DNA of 64,000 nt from Tanypteryx hageni. Lineage: Eukaryota > Arthropoda > Insecta > Odonata > Petaluridae. Where the stretch lies: assembly GCA_028673005.1 (NCBI GenBank), contig CM054114.1:125207307-125271306 (forward strand), given 5' to 3'. Position 1 is the first letter of the stretch, and each line of letters begins with the position of its first letter. The notes under the pieces are model-generated. The model was given only the letters and a program-made list of their open reading frames with translations, ran no database searches and had not been told where the DNA came from. The translations under genes and the position numbers were made by a program. Shown in pieces: positions 12,460 to 24,390 of this stretch.

Positions 12460-13480
12460 GATGGAAGAGAGAGAGAGAGATAGAGATAGAGAGGGGGGAG
12501 TGAAAAATGATATACACTTTGCGGGTCTCGAGGGACTTTTTAATGAGGGAGTTGAGGAGAGTGGACGTATTTTGCACGGTGCGTGCGCCTGTGTGCTGCT
12601 CGCCTCAGTGACAAATGGCGCGTAAATCTACTCGGCCAAGGCTTTGGTGTGCCTATGCAAACTTCTTGCGGGGCTTGTAACTTTACATTTACTGCATCAA
12701 CACCTCCTCTCTCTTCCCCTCGTATTTTCTCTTCACTTCTCTTTCCTTCCTCTTTTTTCCCGTAAACCCACTCCTTTAATCTTTAGGCACTGCTTTTACT
12801 TTGTTCATTTTGTTTCCTGTTTTTGAATTTGTCCTTAGAAATAAACACTATACGATGTATTTTATAATATAGTGTCATATGAGGTTAGGTGGAAGAGAGG
12901 CACAACGGTGCCTAACCTCGCCAGTAAAGGGTCAAATCAATCAAACAGTTCCGTCTTTCTCCCCCTATCCCACTCTTCCATCTAATAATTTATATTATTT
13001 ATTTATCAGTAATAATATTTAATTATATTTTAACATCTATCTACCTCTCTCCCATTTTCCCTCAATTTCTCTTAACCTCTCTCTCTCCTCCTATCTCTCT
13101 TTCTTCCTCACTTCTTCGCTTTCCCTGCCACTCTCTCTTTCTCATTCTCTCTTCTCTCATTCCCTAACTCCCACTCTCTCCTATTCTCTCTCCACTTCCA
13201 TTCCATCTCTCTTTCTCTTGCTCTTGTCCTTCCCCTCTCTCTTTTCCTCACTCTCTTCCTCTCGCCTTAACTTTTTCCCTCACTCCCTCTCTCATCTATT
13301 CTCTCTCCACTTCCCTTCCATCTTCCTCCATTCTCCTTCGTCTCTCTTTCCCTCGCTCTCTTCCTCCTCCCTCTCTCACTCCACCTCTCTTTCTCTCCGC
13401 CCCGATTTTCTCACTCCTTTTCTCTCACAATGTCCTCATAATTCTTTTTTCATCCACTTGCCCTTTTCTAAAAGCAGCAC
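12460..13480. repeat. Purine tract followed by a long polypyrimidine region
   Basis: A short (GA)n run lies at 12468-12495. From about 12700 the plus strand is strongly biased to C and T, most extremely at 13030-13440, with many CTCTCT and TTCCTC runs. Open frames here (for example 13218-13547) are products of this composition and encode only Ser/Leu/Phe/Pro-rich strings. Such tracts are candidates for GAGA-type factor binding or triplex structure. Confidence 0.8.
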
Positions 13481-13489
13481 AATATGGCG

Positions 13490-13900
13490 GAGGGTCGCGT
13501 TCATTTTCCTGTATTTTTTGTACGTGTGTATGGCCGTCAGCCGCTAGGGAGGCAATCCGTCATCTACCCACGCGCGATCGCAGCGCCATGCCCTCCTCTT
13601 CCTCTCTCCTAACTCTGCTCTTCTCCTTTTCTACCGGACTCATTCCACCGCTCGCATCTCTTGCCGTATCAGCCTCATCCCAAGTCCTTCCTTGTCAGAG
13701 GAGGGTGGTTTGTCGCGGAGGAGCGCCATGCCAAGCGCGAAGACGCCGAGACGCCGCACGCCCGGCGACCTTCGTTTGTTCGCGAGGTGACGATGACGAA
13801 GGGGGGAGCCACCGTCAAAGGACGAAAGGCGTTGGCGCGAAGAATGTTTTTCTTTTTGTTTATTCAGGGTGAGAAAGAAAGAGTGTGAGAGAGAGAGGGA
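13490..13900. other. CpG-richer patch after the polypyrimidine tract
   Basis: The segment is distinctly richer in CpG than its surroundings. It contains plus-strand frames 13588-13872 and 13661-13888 and GT sites in reasonable donor context (CAGGGTGAGAAA near 13867). No protein family is recognised. It could be a promoter or 5' exon next to the GAGA/CTCT tract, but nothing visible proves transcription. Confidence 0.2.
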
Positions 13901-16437
13901 GAGGTGGCAAAGGCAACGGAGAGAGAAGGTTTACCTCCCCTCTTCAGGCTAGGATCTTTTTTTCCCACCCACAAAGGCGACAGAAGATGGTGCCAAAATC
14001 GTTGTTCATTTTATATTTCTCTCGCTTTTTTCCAAGATCGGAGGATCGCTCTCTTTCGCCAGGAAAAATGATAATAGTCTCAAGATCTGAACGACTGAGA
14101 AATACTAAATACGGAGAAGGGAAGATTGGGAACGATATATCGCGGAGCACATAAAAAAAGTACCCACCGAGATAATTTGGAGTCTGGAAAGGTAGAATTT
14201 CATTGAAGGAATAAAAAACCAAATTTGACTTCTGCCAGGAACATATAGAATCGCCATCGTCTTGCGAAAAAATAATTTTTTCAGTTAGGATGGTGCGACG
14301 GTCAGAGCATGGAAATCTTCGTGCCAATTTGGTAAAGAGGAATGGGAAAATTTAGAACGTCATCCTCAACATCAATAAAGGATAATTCGCGCGCAATTTT
14401 CTAGTTATATCGATCGATGACAGGTATCGTTAACTATGGATTAACATCTGTTTCCATATGAGCAATTTATGAGTTATAATCGACAGCTCAAAATAACGAT
14501 TTTTGAGATAATTTTCTCTATATTATTCTCGTAAAATGTCATATTTCTGGCCGCCAAAACGATTTGATTGCGAAATGGGCGTGAGTGACCAAGGAAAATT
14601 TAACTTCGTTGAAATTTATTTTTCAAATGCTAGTAGAAAATTTGTGGAACAAATTTTAAACATCACCACACGATATATACTGCGCACACAAGTAACGCTA
14701 TCGGAGCATGGTTTCGACTATCAAAAGTCTCATCGGAATGCATGTAATGGACCGACTAACGAATAATTTTCGTATTCAAAATGTTTTCGCTTATAACTTT
14801 AATTTTTACGTAGCTACATGTAAGCAACACACCTGAAGATTCGTAAAATTAACAATTTCCGCAAAATATCAAACATCTTCAATCAACACCCGAATCATAA
14901 AATCGTATTATTACAGTTATATTTATACCAATATTTCCTGTAACGGATCTTTATCAAAATGAATTTTGATAAATAGTTTATTACAATTTCCTTATTTTCG
15001 ATTAATTTTATTACTTTCTCCATATAGGATGTATAGAGAAAGTATTATTTTCATGAAAAAATCGAATTCGAGATTTCAATGGAAATACATGTTTTAAGGT
15101 CCCCTGATCACGTTGGGACTATTTTCTCGATGATGTCTGTGGATGTCTGTGACCGGAATTTTATGAGCGCTCTAACTCAAAAGCTAATAATCCGATCAGC
15201 ATAAAATTTCATATTTAGCATTTGTAATAGAAGTTCAAGAACTGATTAGATTTTTAGCTAAACTCGGTCGACCGGAAATTGATGTTTGCTCTTGTCATTT
15301 TTCCGTTTGTGTCAAATATCTCCTGTAATTCTTCATTAACGTAGTCGTATTTAATAACCTAAGTTACAGATAAGTTTATTATCTACAAATTTTTAATTTA
15401 ATAATTTTTTGTAGGGCCGATTGTTAAGGAGTTATTACAGCTCGATATTGACACCGATTCCAGCGCTGCCAACTCGTAAATTGCCAACTACATATTGTCC
15501 AATCAGATTTTTTTATTTGTGCCAATACTACATTCGGACACTGTTAATAATATATTTTTATTTCAAGAGAACGTATTTTATTAACCGAATCTATAAGGTA
15601 TATGAATTTCCAGAATCATATACCATTGATTGATTTTGCATAGGTTTTCAAACGAAGTTTAGAAATAGCGACTTGTTCGAACTTGACAAACACATAAGCA
15701 AATAAAATCACTCAGACGCAACATTCTTTATTTCTAGCCCGGATATTCCCACCTGGAGGACATTTCGCGGACGAGTAAAACGGCAATCCATTTTCCCTAC
15801 CATCCATTGTCTGAGCGCCGTGGTCTCATCCGGGCGAAATTACGGCTCAACACCCCATAAAAAAATCAACGCGTACTCATGAAATAGATGCTTTCTAAAG
15901 TCCTTCGTCCGTCATTCGCGCTTGAAATAAGAAGACTGGTTTAACAAGAGGATGAAATGAATTAGAAAATTCTCTACTTCGCGTCAGGCAAAGAGACCAA
16001 AGATAGCGCCCCATAGAGAAAGAGGCAAGGAGACAAGGGCAAATGATTTTCGCATCCGTTTCATTATTCAACTGTTTCCAAGTGCGTATTTTCTCTCTCT
16101 CGTCCGACGCGCTATTCTTTGCCTCAGCGCGTGCGTTCGTGATTAATATTACAAGAGGTACGCCGAGAGAGATGGAATGTTTGCGGCTTGAGTCACTCGT
16201 ATTTCTGCCGCGTTTCACGCGACAAAAGCATAACGTATTCCGTAGTATATCTCTCTCTCTCGTTCATCGTGCGTAAGAGAACGGCAGTTCGCTTCTCACA
16301 CGAGCACTTCGTCTTCCTTTCAGGGAAGAATTCAAGAGTTTTATTCGTCGCTTGGATTAACGGCGTAAACGGGTACAGAGAGTGAATGGACGTCGGACGA
16401 ACTTCGTTCCCATAAGACAACGGGCGCTACATTAAAG
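13901..16437. other. Anonymous sequence with one hairpin and CpG-richer patch
   Basis: No gene is recognised. A perfect 9-bp inverted repeat, TACTTTCTC/GAGAAAGTA, is at 15012-15044 with a 15-base loop. It precedes repeat-like text (15080-15400) of the kind seen in arthropod interspersed repeats. CpG is raised around 16050-16420, but no frame there has known domains. Confidence 0.4.
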
Positions 16438-17552
16438 CAGTGACATCCAAACTGCGGCCCGCGGGCCACATTAAGCCCACCATGATACTATATAACAAAA
16501 TGAAAATAGAAAACTATGAAAATAACATATTTTGACTTTACCTCTCTATTCCCATAATATAACAAGTAGTTCTGGAAAGAACTAATCCACCTATTTCCTT
16601 TCAATACAATGTTAGTATATAAATACCACCTTAAAAATTAACAAATTTTCGTATTAGTAGTAGCAGTAATTTTATTTTTAGGTGCATCGACGGCTAAGGT
16701 CATTTCGCACCGTTGAATATTCTATTCAGAAAAATTCTTAGAAAATCACAACATATATCCTCTAAGTGGGAATCGAGCCCGCGAACTTTGGGAATGTGCA
16801 CTCGGCTATGCTCCAGCCGAGTTCGGCAATAATCATCACCGTAGCAAACAAATCTAAACAAGTAGTTCTGGAAAAAATAATCTGCCTACTTTCTTTTCAA
16901 TACAATTTTAATATACAACAAGTAGGGGTGTACACAGGTTTTCCGTGGTACAGAAGTGCTTTTCGTCAACTTCGCCGTGGTATAATCGTATACTAATATA
17001 TTTTCTTTTAAAACTAGGAAAATTATTTTTCCTTATAGTAGCCTTACTTTTTTATCCCTTCTAAACATATCCATCTCGTTTTCCCATTCAATACTCGCCC
17101 TACAAACGAAATTTATTTGTAATATGTTCAGCCAATACCTTTCAAATTCATAGTTAGAGAAAAATTCTAACCTTGATATTGTGGTAGCCCTGTTTAGTCG
17201 ACCATGTTGAAGTATTTTGGTTATTTATTTGGATGAAGATTAAATATACTGCATTTGGTTAAAATCCATTAGGTCACTTCTCTAGAAATACATGTAAAAG
17301 AAATATTATTTAACTTTTTATTGTGGTAGCCCATACACACGGACAGCAAGGCGATCTCATAAGACTACTTTCCATTTTGTGGAAAGTAGACTAAAAATAC
17401 ATTTAAAACAAATTATGTAACACTGACACAAAACTAAACAAACCCTTTAGATTCCTTAAATCATTCTTCAGCTGTAATTTCGACTAGATGTGATCCGCGA
17501 AAAAGGCGGAAGTGGGTTATGTAGCCCCTTAGCCTAAAGTTTGGGCACTACT
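16438..17552. mobile_element. Probable non-autonomous hAT element
   Basis: The left end begins CAGTGACATCCAAACTGCGG and runs into GCCCGCGGGCCAC. The reverse complement of the right end begins CAGTAGTGCCCAAACT. CAG-initial ends with a CAAACT block and GGCCC-rich flanks are typical of hAT elements. The 8-bp flanks (CATTAAAG and TTCTAGAG) do not match, so either one boundary belongs to another copy or the target duplication has decayed. No transposase frame is present. A tRNA-like fragment (16755-16828) lies inside. Confidence 0.45.
16755..16828 (-). repeat. tRNA-like SINE fragment or tRNA pseudogene
   Basis: On the minus strand a TAGCCGAGTG block resembles a pol III A box, and GGCTCGATTCCC resembles a B box. 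The spacing between them is short, and the CTCGGCT/AGCCGAG hairpin does not fit a normal cloverleaf. I therefore read it as a decayed tRNA-derived fragment, not a working tRNA gene. Confidence 0.3.
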
Positions 17553-18090
17553 GTTCTAGAGAAAGGGTTTTCAACCGGGAGCACGTCCAGGGCATGCGAA
17601 ACTGTTTAAAGATTATAATTTTCCTTCTTCCTTCACTTTTCATGCATCACTTAGTAATCAAAATATGCGATTTTACAAATAATAAAAACGTTAAATAACA
17701 GAATACATTCCAAAAGCTGTGATTCATAGCGTTATAAACGAGAGTTATGTATTTTAATATAAGTTTCAATCATTTCATCGTCATTTAAAATATATTAGAA
17801 TGCCTAACTCGAAGAGGCATCAAGGTCGCATTAAAGCGATGGATGTTATAAAAGGGCCGCGTTGAGACAACAGTGGTTTACTGAGCGCCAGAGTTGGAAA
17901 AGTAGACTTCATCTAGAAAAATGGACGTCTTTTTTTATATAAAAACAATAATTTAGAAAACGCGCTCTTATTATTCCTCAATAGCTATGAAAAATATTAT
18001 CACCTTTACACAAAAACAAAGTATTCATGTATAAAATCTCGGACGATTTAGTTGAGACAAAAAATCCAATTCGGGACACAGTAAGGTAAA

Positions 18091-18139
18091 CACAGGGCCG
18101 CATATAGCCCGCGGGTCGCCAGTTTGACAGGCCAGGGGG
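18091..18139 (-). mobile_element. hAT terminal fragment
   Basis: On the minus strand the text reads CTGTCAAACTGGCGACCCGC followed by GGGCTATATGCGGCCC, the typical subterminal layout of hAT ends. The partner end was not placed with confidence; 17571-17600 (TTTTCAACCGGGAGCACG) is a candidate. Confidence 0.4.
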
Positions 18140-18594
18140 TACGCGACCATTAAAAAGATGCCCAAAATAATCTGGATAAGCTAAGCAATGGAACAGGCAA
18201 ATTTTTTTAGAAACCAGATCGCAAAATTCCCCCGGTTTATTCTTGAGTCGATGTTTACCCAACTCTCTTGAAATCAAGTTAAGTGATCGTTTGCAATTTC
18301 CATGTCTTTTTTGAAGGAAAATTATTCAAACGGAGCTTAATGAATTGATGCAGACAGATAATGCTTACGAATGTAAAATGACTCTGCAAAAATAAGACAG
18401 AGACGTGAAGATAAGGATGGATGTCCTCCAAGATCTGAGCTTGGGCACTGACGCGCGAGAGCGTATGATAAATATACGACTGGAATAATTAATGAACAAT
18501 TTCAAGACCCAGTTTAAGAATATTCCACCGATGGTAGTTGATGATTAAAAAGTAGCGGCTAATACTACGATTGGAGGCAGAAACGGAGAACATG

Positions 18595-18672
18595 AAGAAT
18601 ATGTTAGAAGGAAAAAGGAGAAAGAGGAAGTGAAAGGTTTCAGAAGATAGACGATTTGAATGGGAAAGAGAC
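18595..18672 (+). mobile_element. Short decayed LINE C-terminal fragment
   Basis: The run TGTTAGAAGGAAAA and the run GATAGACGATTTGAA with the following GGGAAAGAGA closely match the LINE C-terminus at 27318-27395 in the same order and orientation. It is the third copy of that family in the window and codes for nothing intact. Confidence 0.55.
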
Positions 18673-19850
18673 CTAACAATAAATAAAGAAGATTTCGGCA
18701 AGCAGGAGTGTGTGAAGAACCTGTTGATAATAATAATAGACATATTAACTATAGTGATAATGAAATCTGGGGCTGTCGTCGTACCAACGTGACAGCTAAT
18801 AATACTTTACGGTGGGATCAATAATTTTATTTTAGCCCTAAAACGCGATCATCTTTACTCTGGATTTGAGTTAAATCAAAACCAAATCATCGACCTCATT
18901 ACGGTTCCAATCGAGCTGAAGATCAAGGTTCTTTTTCAAACCAACAATCGGAGAATCACTGATGAGGGCGTCTGCTTTGTAGCTGAAAAGCGTATCTAGT
19001 TGATCGACTATTCTTTAGTTGCAGGAGTTATTTTGACGGTAAACTAGGCATATAATTATTATGTTTGAAAACACGATTGCGACGATAAAATACGTGGGAT
19101 CGATTGCGGGACAGAGCGAGAACGAGATTCGTTTTTCTCTATGAAAATAGGGATCATAACGGCAGAGTAAAACTTGCAAGAAAACCTTTTTAGGGATATT
19201 TCTGTGCATTGTATCCCCTGCCACCCACCGCCATAGTAAACTGCAGGGCAACATGAAGATAACCTGTTGGTATAATTTATTTATTAAATGACTTGCATCA
19301 CGTAATGTGAATCAATATGTTTTGCGTGAGCGTTTAATCTTGAAATGCAATTTCATCTTGCTATTCTAGATGTCAATTTATATTTTAAACACGTCATTGA
19401 AACTTGTTTTTTAAAAGAGCCTCTTTAACAGAATGATTACCAGCTAGGAAAATTACGATTTACGTTCGTCCTTTTTTTTGAGTTGATCGGAAATTCCACG
19501 GTTATGAATCTTTCGAAGGACAAAACTGCTATCTGCAATTCGTAACATTGTATCTATTGGCCGTTCTTAGATGCAATCCCTCACCTGCTCTGCTTAAGTG
19601 CAATAAAATGGAAGTTTAATCCGGCGATGAAGCAAATGAAAATTTTCTATGTCGCAAATGTCATTACGGAATTATTACTCTACGACGTTAATCGAAGTGA
19701 ACAGCTATGCGTCTTTCAGTAACGTCAGGATTTCTCCCACGGTCGACAATTTTTTACCCTTAGATTCATTGTTCGCTATCCCACGCGCGCGGGCATATTT
19801 CAAAATTCCCTTTCAGATCATTTATTAAAAAAACAACAGCAAAAACTCAC
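18673..19850. other. Anonymous sequence, no gene seen
   Basis: No recognisable repeat or coding domain. If the exon candidate at 19851-20035 is real, this would be its downstream intron. Confidence 0.4.
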
Positions 19851-20035
19851 CTTCATATTTTATTCTCCTTTCCATCGTTGACGGCAACCTTCCTCGGATT
19901 TTCTTCCCACGGAGGCTGGGTTAAGAGCGCTGTTACGCTGCTACTCGCGATCCTTTCTCTCTCACACAGAAAGAACGAGTTCTCTAGCTCTCTCTCTCGG
20001 TTCGTACAGTCTCTCCTCAGCAAATCAAAGGCCTT
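19851..20035 (-). other. Candidate internal or 5' exon of an unknown host gene
   Basis: On the minus strand a pyrimidine-rich acceptor (TTTCTTTTTCAG) immediately precedes 20035. A strong donor, AAG|GTGAGT, immediately follows 19851. The 185-bp interval is richer in G+C and CpG than its surroundings. One frame is open for about 60 codons from the acceptor and stops just before the donor. Alternatively, an ATG in good context (ACGATGG) gives a short MERRIKYEG start that would continue across the splice site. No domain is recognised and no partner exon was found. It may be a non-coding first exon or chance. Confidence 0.3.
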
Positions 20036-20272
20036 CTGAAAAAGAAACGCAAACGCCGCATTAATCCACGGCCTAATTATTATATCATATTATATCATTC
20101 GCCAAAAATCTACACTTTTCCGCATACGATAAATACTGTACATTTTGAAAGCTTCATCCTCTGAGTTATGCATTTATGCGTTTGTGTCAAGCACCAATTA
20201 AAAAAAAGTTTTATTTACATTCTTAATTTAAATAGTGAAAAATCTGTCTATATAATCGCGAGTTTTCCGTCG

Positions 20273-20576
20273 GTTTAAGGCAGTGTTTCTCAACCGGGGT
20301 GACATCACACCCCAGGGTGACGCGAGAGTTATTGAAGGGTGACGCAAATATTTGATAAATTCACAGTGTATCATATTCTGGCTTATAAAAATAAATAAAG
20401 CCAGAAGAATACCTGCTTCTGCTTCTTTGAATGCATAAATGTTGATCTTTATGTTGTAGATAGAGCCTAATTCATCTTTAAAGATGACTTGAAGGAAATG
20501 GAACAGTAAACGGGGTGACGCAGAACTGAAATGGGGTGACGCAAACAAAAAAAGGTTGAGAAACACTGGTTTAAGG
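20273..20576. mobile_element. hAT MITE with intact TIRs and 8-bp target duplication
   Basis: The element (20281-20568, 288 bp) has perfect 15-bp terminal inverted repeats, CAGTGTTTCTCAACC and its reverse complement. It is flanked by identical 8-bp duplications, GTTTAAGG, at 20273-20280 and 20569-20576. Both features define the hAT superfamily. Near each end the phrase GGGGTGACGC or a variant of it recurs. There is no transposase, so it was mobilised in trans. The minus-strand frame at 20228-20566 crosses the whole element and is not a gene. The clean ends suggest fairly recent insertion. Confidence 0.95.
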
Positions 20577-22680
20577 AGTCAGCACGGAATACATTTCGCA
20601 AACTTCCTCCGCGTCCGTACTCTTTTGGTCGATAAAATTATGTCATTAGTTACATTATTGCACGGATAGATTTGCAGTAGCTGGGAGTAAAAGTCAATGG
20701 ATTTTAAGTTCACTGGACGCTATAAAAGCTATATTTTGACAAATATGCGTAATAATGATCATTTCATAAGTCTTTATAACCAGATGAGTTTTAATAAAAA
20801 TCTTTGAAAAAATCTTTTAATAAATCTACATTTTGTGAAAATAGGCAAGAATGAACCATCCTCTATTTCTTCATGGCATTTCATTTCAACAAGGTTTCTA
20901 TTCCTGGTGATGATTTCTATAAACATGAGATTTCTTCAGATTACGTTAAACCATTTAGCTTCTAGAGTCGAGCAAATAGACCAAACACGGACGGAATTGG
21001 AAAAAATAACTATTATGGAATCGGGAGCATAGTAGAACTATGATTACCCGACGTAATTGGGACGAAAGGTGGTTTGGATAATAAAAAAAATGCATAATTG
21101 AAAAAAAAGAAAGGGAAACTGTGAGTTAAATAAGAGAGGGAAGGATTGCAGAGCAAATTACAGAAGACACTTTATTTCACCGACTGTTATCTTTCCATCG
21201 TCGTAGAGTTGCAGATGCGATGTAATGTTGGTTGCCTACATTATTGGCAGACTATTACTTCGTATGCGAGAACGTAACAAACAGCCCGTTTCGCTTTATA
21301 CCAGAGGCACTGCCACCGGGAGCGTATTATGTGGCCTGCGAAGCTACGGTGAAAGGGGGATCCTTAAAATTTAACAAACGAATCCATATTTTAAGAAAAT
21401 TCAATAATGATAAACATCTATTATTGCAATGGTAACCTTAATAATTTAATTCAGGCCTCATTTTCACTAGTATGATGCCTCAGAATCCCTAGGTAAATTC
21501 CGATTTATAATATAATCAGGTCCGCAAAAAGCTTTAACGACTTTCAAATTCCAAGGATTCGCTACCACCATTGTGGCCCTCCAAGTAGAAGAGGTCGCCC
21601 ACCCCTGCTTCACACGGTATCGATATGCGATGCATTTATTCCATGCGTCCCTTCTTTGTTTCTAACTTATGTTAGTGTTTACTTAATTTATTTTTTTCAG
21701 GCTAACTGGAAGCGGACTAGTTTGCATAATTAAATAGGCGATTTAATCGATAGCGACCGAGTAAACGCAATAGCATAATCGGCGGGAGGAAAAACAATTT
21801 AAAGAACGTCGGCCATGTTCCCCCCTTGGCGGAGAGAAATGCATAATTTATGCGACGCAGATGCGTGTATGTAACTCTAGAAATGGAAGAGAGCGTTCGT
21901 TCCGAGGGCGTTCCGAGATTAGGCGAGGCAAACGCGAGGATTTCTTTCACCCTAAAACTAGCGGTTTTATATTTCGACGCGAGAAACAGGTGTATCTGCG
22001 AGGGAAACAAAACAGTCGCCTCGAGAATTCCGCATCGTAAAGAAGTAAAAATATCGCGAACACGAATACAAAGAACGACGAGGAAAATGCTGGAGAAAAC
22101 AGAGAGGGAATGGAGCCAAGACTTCTATTCTATCAGCAGGTTCTCTTCGATTGGGCTGCTACACTTCTCTATACTTGAGTAAAGGTTCTTTTCTCATCCA
22201 CGTCGGATATTTTAACATTAATTTTTGTATTAGAACAACGAATACTATCAACAAATTAGCCACTGCAGAAAAACCAAATAACCAAAGATTCCAACCTGCG
22301 TCGTAGCTAAATTACCAGATTCGCTTATCGCGTTTATGAGTGCGCCCAATATAATTGTTGCTAGGAGTAAACTACCAGACGTTGAGAAGATTTGTATGAA
22401 ATTCACAATCTGTAATCCGCCGCCGAATATATCCCCGATAAATGTGTTACATCAAATGTTATGCTGTTATATCCCGATTTTCGAATACCATGCTTTCTTG
22501 AAAATTAGTTCGTAAATCGGAAGAGATTTTTTCATACATTTAGTATTACGGTAAATGGATGTTAGTGGTCTGACGTCATTCTCTCGGATGAAAGCCTAGT
22601 TGGCGTTTTTGTCGAAAGTGCAACGCCATGAAAAAAGTAAAATTTATTTATAAGTGCTCTGAATAAGGCAATATTGATTT
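20577..22680. other. Anonymous sequence, mostly no gene seen
   Basis: Apart from a hAT terminal fragment near 21.6 kb, nothing is recognised. Overlapping opposite-strand frames at 21717-22010 and 21850-22182 sit in a CpG-richer patch but carry no known motif. Confidence 0.4.
21573..21608 (-). mobile_element. hAT terminal fragment
   Basis: The minus strand reads CAGGGGTGGGCGACCTCTTC then GGAGGGCCAC, a typical hAT end. The other end was not found. Confidence 0.4.
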
Positions 22681-22681
22681 T

Positions 22682-22685
<4 letters not shown>

Positions 22686-22744
<59 letters not shown>
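22686..22744. repeat. (TA)n microsatellite
   Basis: About 29 TA units. It is paired with another (TA)n at 22853-22879 across a Penelope-terminus-like spacer. Confidence 0.95.
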
Positions 22745-22746
<2 letters not shown>

Positions 22747-22851
22747 CTGTGGACGTCCACCACCGTATGGTAAGTGTTCACTGGTTCCTTCCTATCCCTC
22801 TCAACCTCTCGTTGCATTTATTTTATCATATTATTTCTTTTTCCGTATCGT

Positions 22852-22880
<29 letters not shown>
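22745..22880 (+). mobile_element. Penelope-like element 3' terminus fragment with (TA)n tail
   Basis: GGTAAGTGTTCACTGG followed by a pyrimidine-rich stretch and a (TA)n tail parallels the two termini of the PLE at 35.6-36.08 kb, where GGTGAGTGCTCACTGGGC leads into TC-rich text and (TA)n. I infer a solo PLE end. The match is moderate and was judged by eye. Confidence 0.45.
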
Positions 22881-22888
<8 letters not shown>

Positions 22889-22996
22889 CTATACGTTAAA
22901 ATAAAAGTAGCGTACAATAAATACCAAATTAAATATTTTCTAAGCCAGCTCAACAAGAGAATACTCCAATTGTAACACTAAAATTTTACAGAAATA

Positions 22997-23820
22997 TCCA
23001 AATATAATAAAATCCCAGGTTCGTTCGTTCGCTCGTCCGTTCGTGCGTAGCTGGTGGTAAAAATACATTAAAAGACGAATTACTTGATAAAATATGTACA
23101 TATAACAATGAATTTGGCTAAAATGGTCTGCTCATAAGTAAAAATCCTCTGACCAAGAAAAATTTACGAAAAACGTCCAGAGTTTGAGTTCATGGCTAGT
23201 GATACATCCCCATAACATAACCCGTAGAAATCGATTTTTCGACCTACAGGTTTTTTTCTTTTGCAAAATTAAATTAGAAGTAATTAACCTACGATCTTCG
23301 GATAAAAGCCATTTGAAAGGAAAATAAACAAAAATTTATATTCTTATCGTCGATGTTTGCTTTCGGTTCAAAATCGCTCAAGCTTTGCATCAAAATTCAA
23401 ATTTTCATGAAAATATTGCGTTTTTGTGAAAGGTTCCCATGACGACAGAACAGATTGTTGAACTCGAGATCCTCATTATTGTATGCTTTCTTATGTATGC
23501 ATAAACTCGACACGATGTAGAAATCATAAAAATTTAAGAGTCCATGTTCACAACACAACATGTTATGGAAAATTAATTCCAGGCGAGGATCGCACATTAA
23601 CAAAAAAACGTCGTTTTAAAACAACTGTTACACTAATCACTAAATCTTTAAACAGGTTTTGCCAAAAATAAACAATACAAAACAATTAAAGAAGTTTTAA
23701 TTTGAGAAATTAAAAAAGGTTTATCATTCTCTTTGTTTTTCAGGAGAAAATTTCCACAACTCGAATTTCTATTTTTAGATTTCTATTATCATCCCGTCAT
23801 TTTTGACGGGTCGTCGCTAG
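22997..23820 (+). mobile_element. Non-autonomous Helitron, family A copy 1
   Basis: The probable 5' end is TC at 22997 after an A. The 3' end has a perfect hairpin, CCCGTCA-TTTT-TGACGGG (23793-23810), then CTAG at 23817-23820 and T. Internal text (CGTAGAAATCG near 23222, CTACGATCTTCGG near 23290) aligns with the copies at 28.3, 43.6 and 57.1 kb. There is no Rep/helicase coding. Short open frames inside are incidental. Confidence 0.8.
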
Positions 23821-24390
23821 TATATATAAAAATACTGTACAGTATTGTACATATATATATGAACGTATAACATGATACATTCATACATAAATTTCTAAAA
23901 TAGAGATTACATTTCTTCCTCATTTAATTTTCAAATGATGGAGTTATGTATGGTTGCTGAAGGTGAGCGAAAAATTGAGTACGTAAATCAAATTTATTTT
24001 GCAAAAATTCTCATTCATAAAGATCTAAAGTTCGTAAATCGGTTGATATCTGCACTATATGTAATTTTGATTGATACATCCAGGCAGGGAATCAATAACT
24101 TTTAAATGCATTAAAATATCGAATGGAAAAATTGCAAATTTAGGCTCAAAAGACAATTATGCAGGACCAAATATATAATTCGGGAATTTTTACGGGACTC
24201 TTCACCGCGTGAGACGGGAAGTCTAAATCCAGGAGTATTCTGAATAACCCGAAAGTTACAAACAATTTAACATCGAGCAATACTTGCTTACCGTGCGCTA
24301 GGTGGCAGTTATTCCTGCACTGCGAAGACATTTTTCAATCTTGGAGAAGGAGCGATCCACAGATACGTGCATCAGAACAAGAGTAGAAAG

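Noticed and set aside
12873..12918. GAGGTTAGG / CCTAACCTC inverted repeat, reminiscent of the insect telomere unit
   Set aside because: Only one TTAGG unit per arm; no tandem array, so no telomeric signal.
13218..13547. 109-codon Ser/Leu/Phe-rich frame
   Set aside because: Translation of a polypyrimidine tract.
17829..17836. CATTAAAG as the matching target duplication for the hAT start at 16438
   Set aside because: No terminal repeat ends at this position; an 8-bp match within a few kb can be chance.
22674..22880. Tyr-Ile repeat frame, and similar ones at other (TA)n arrays
   Set aside because: Translation of (TA)n.
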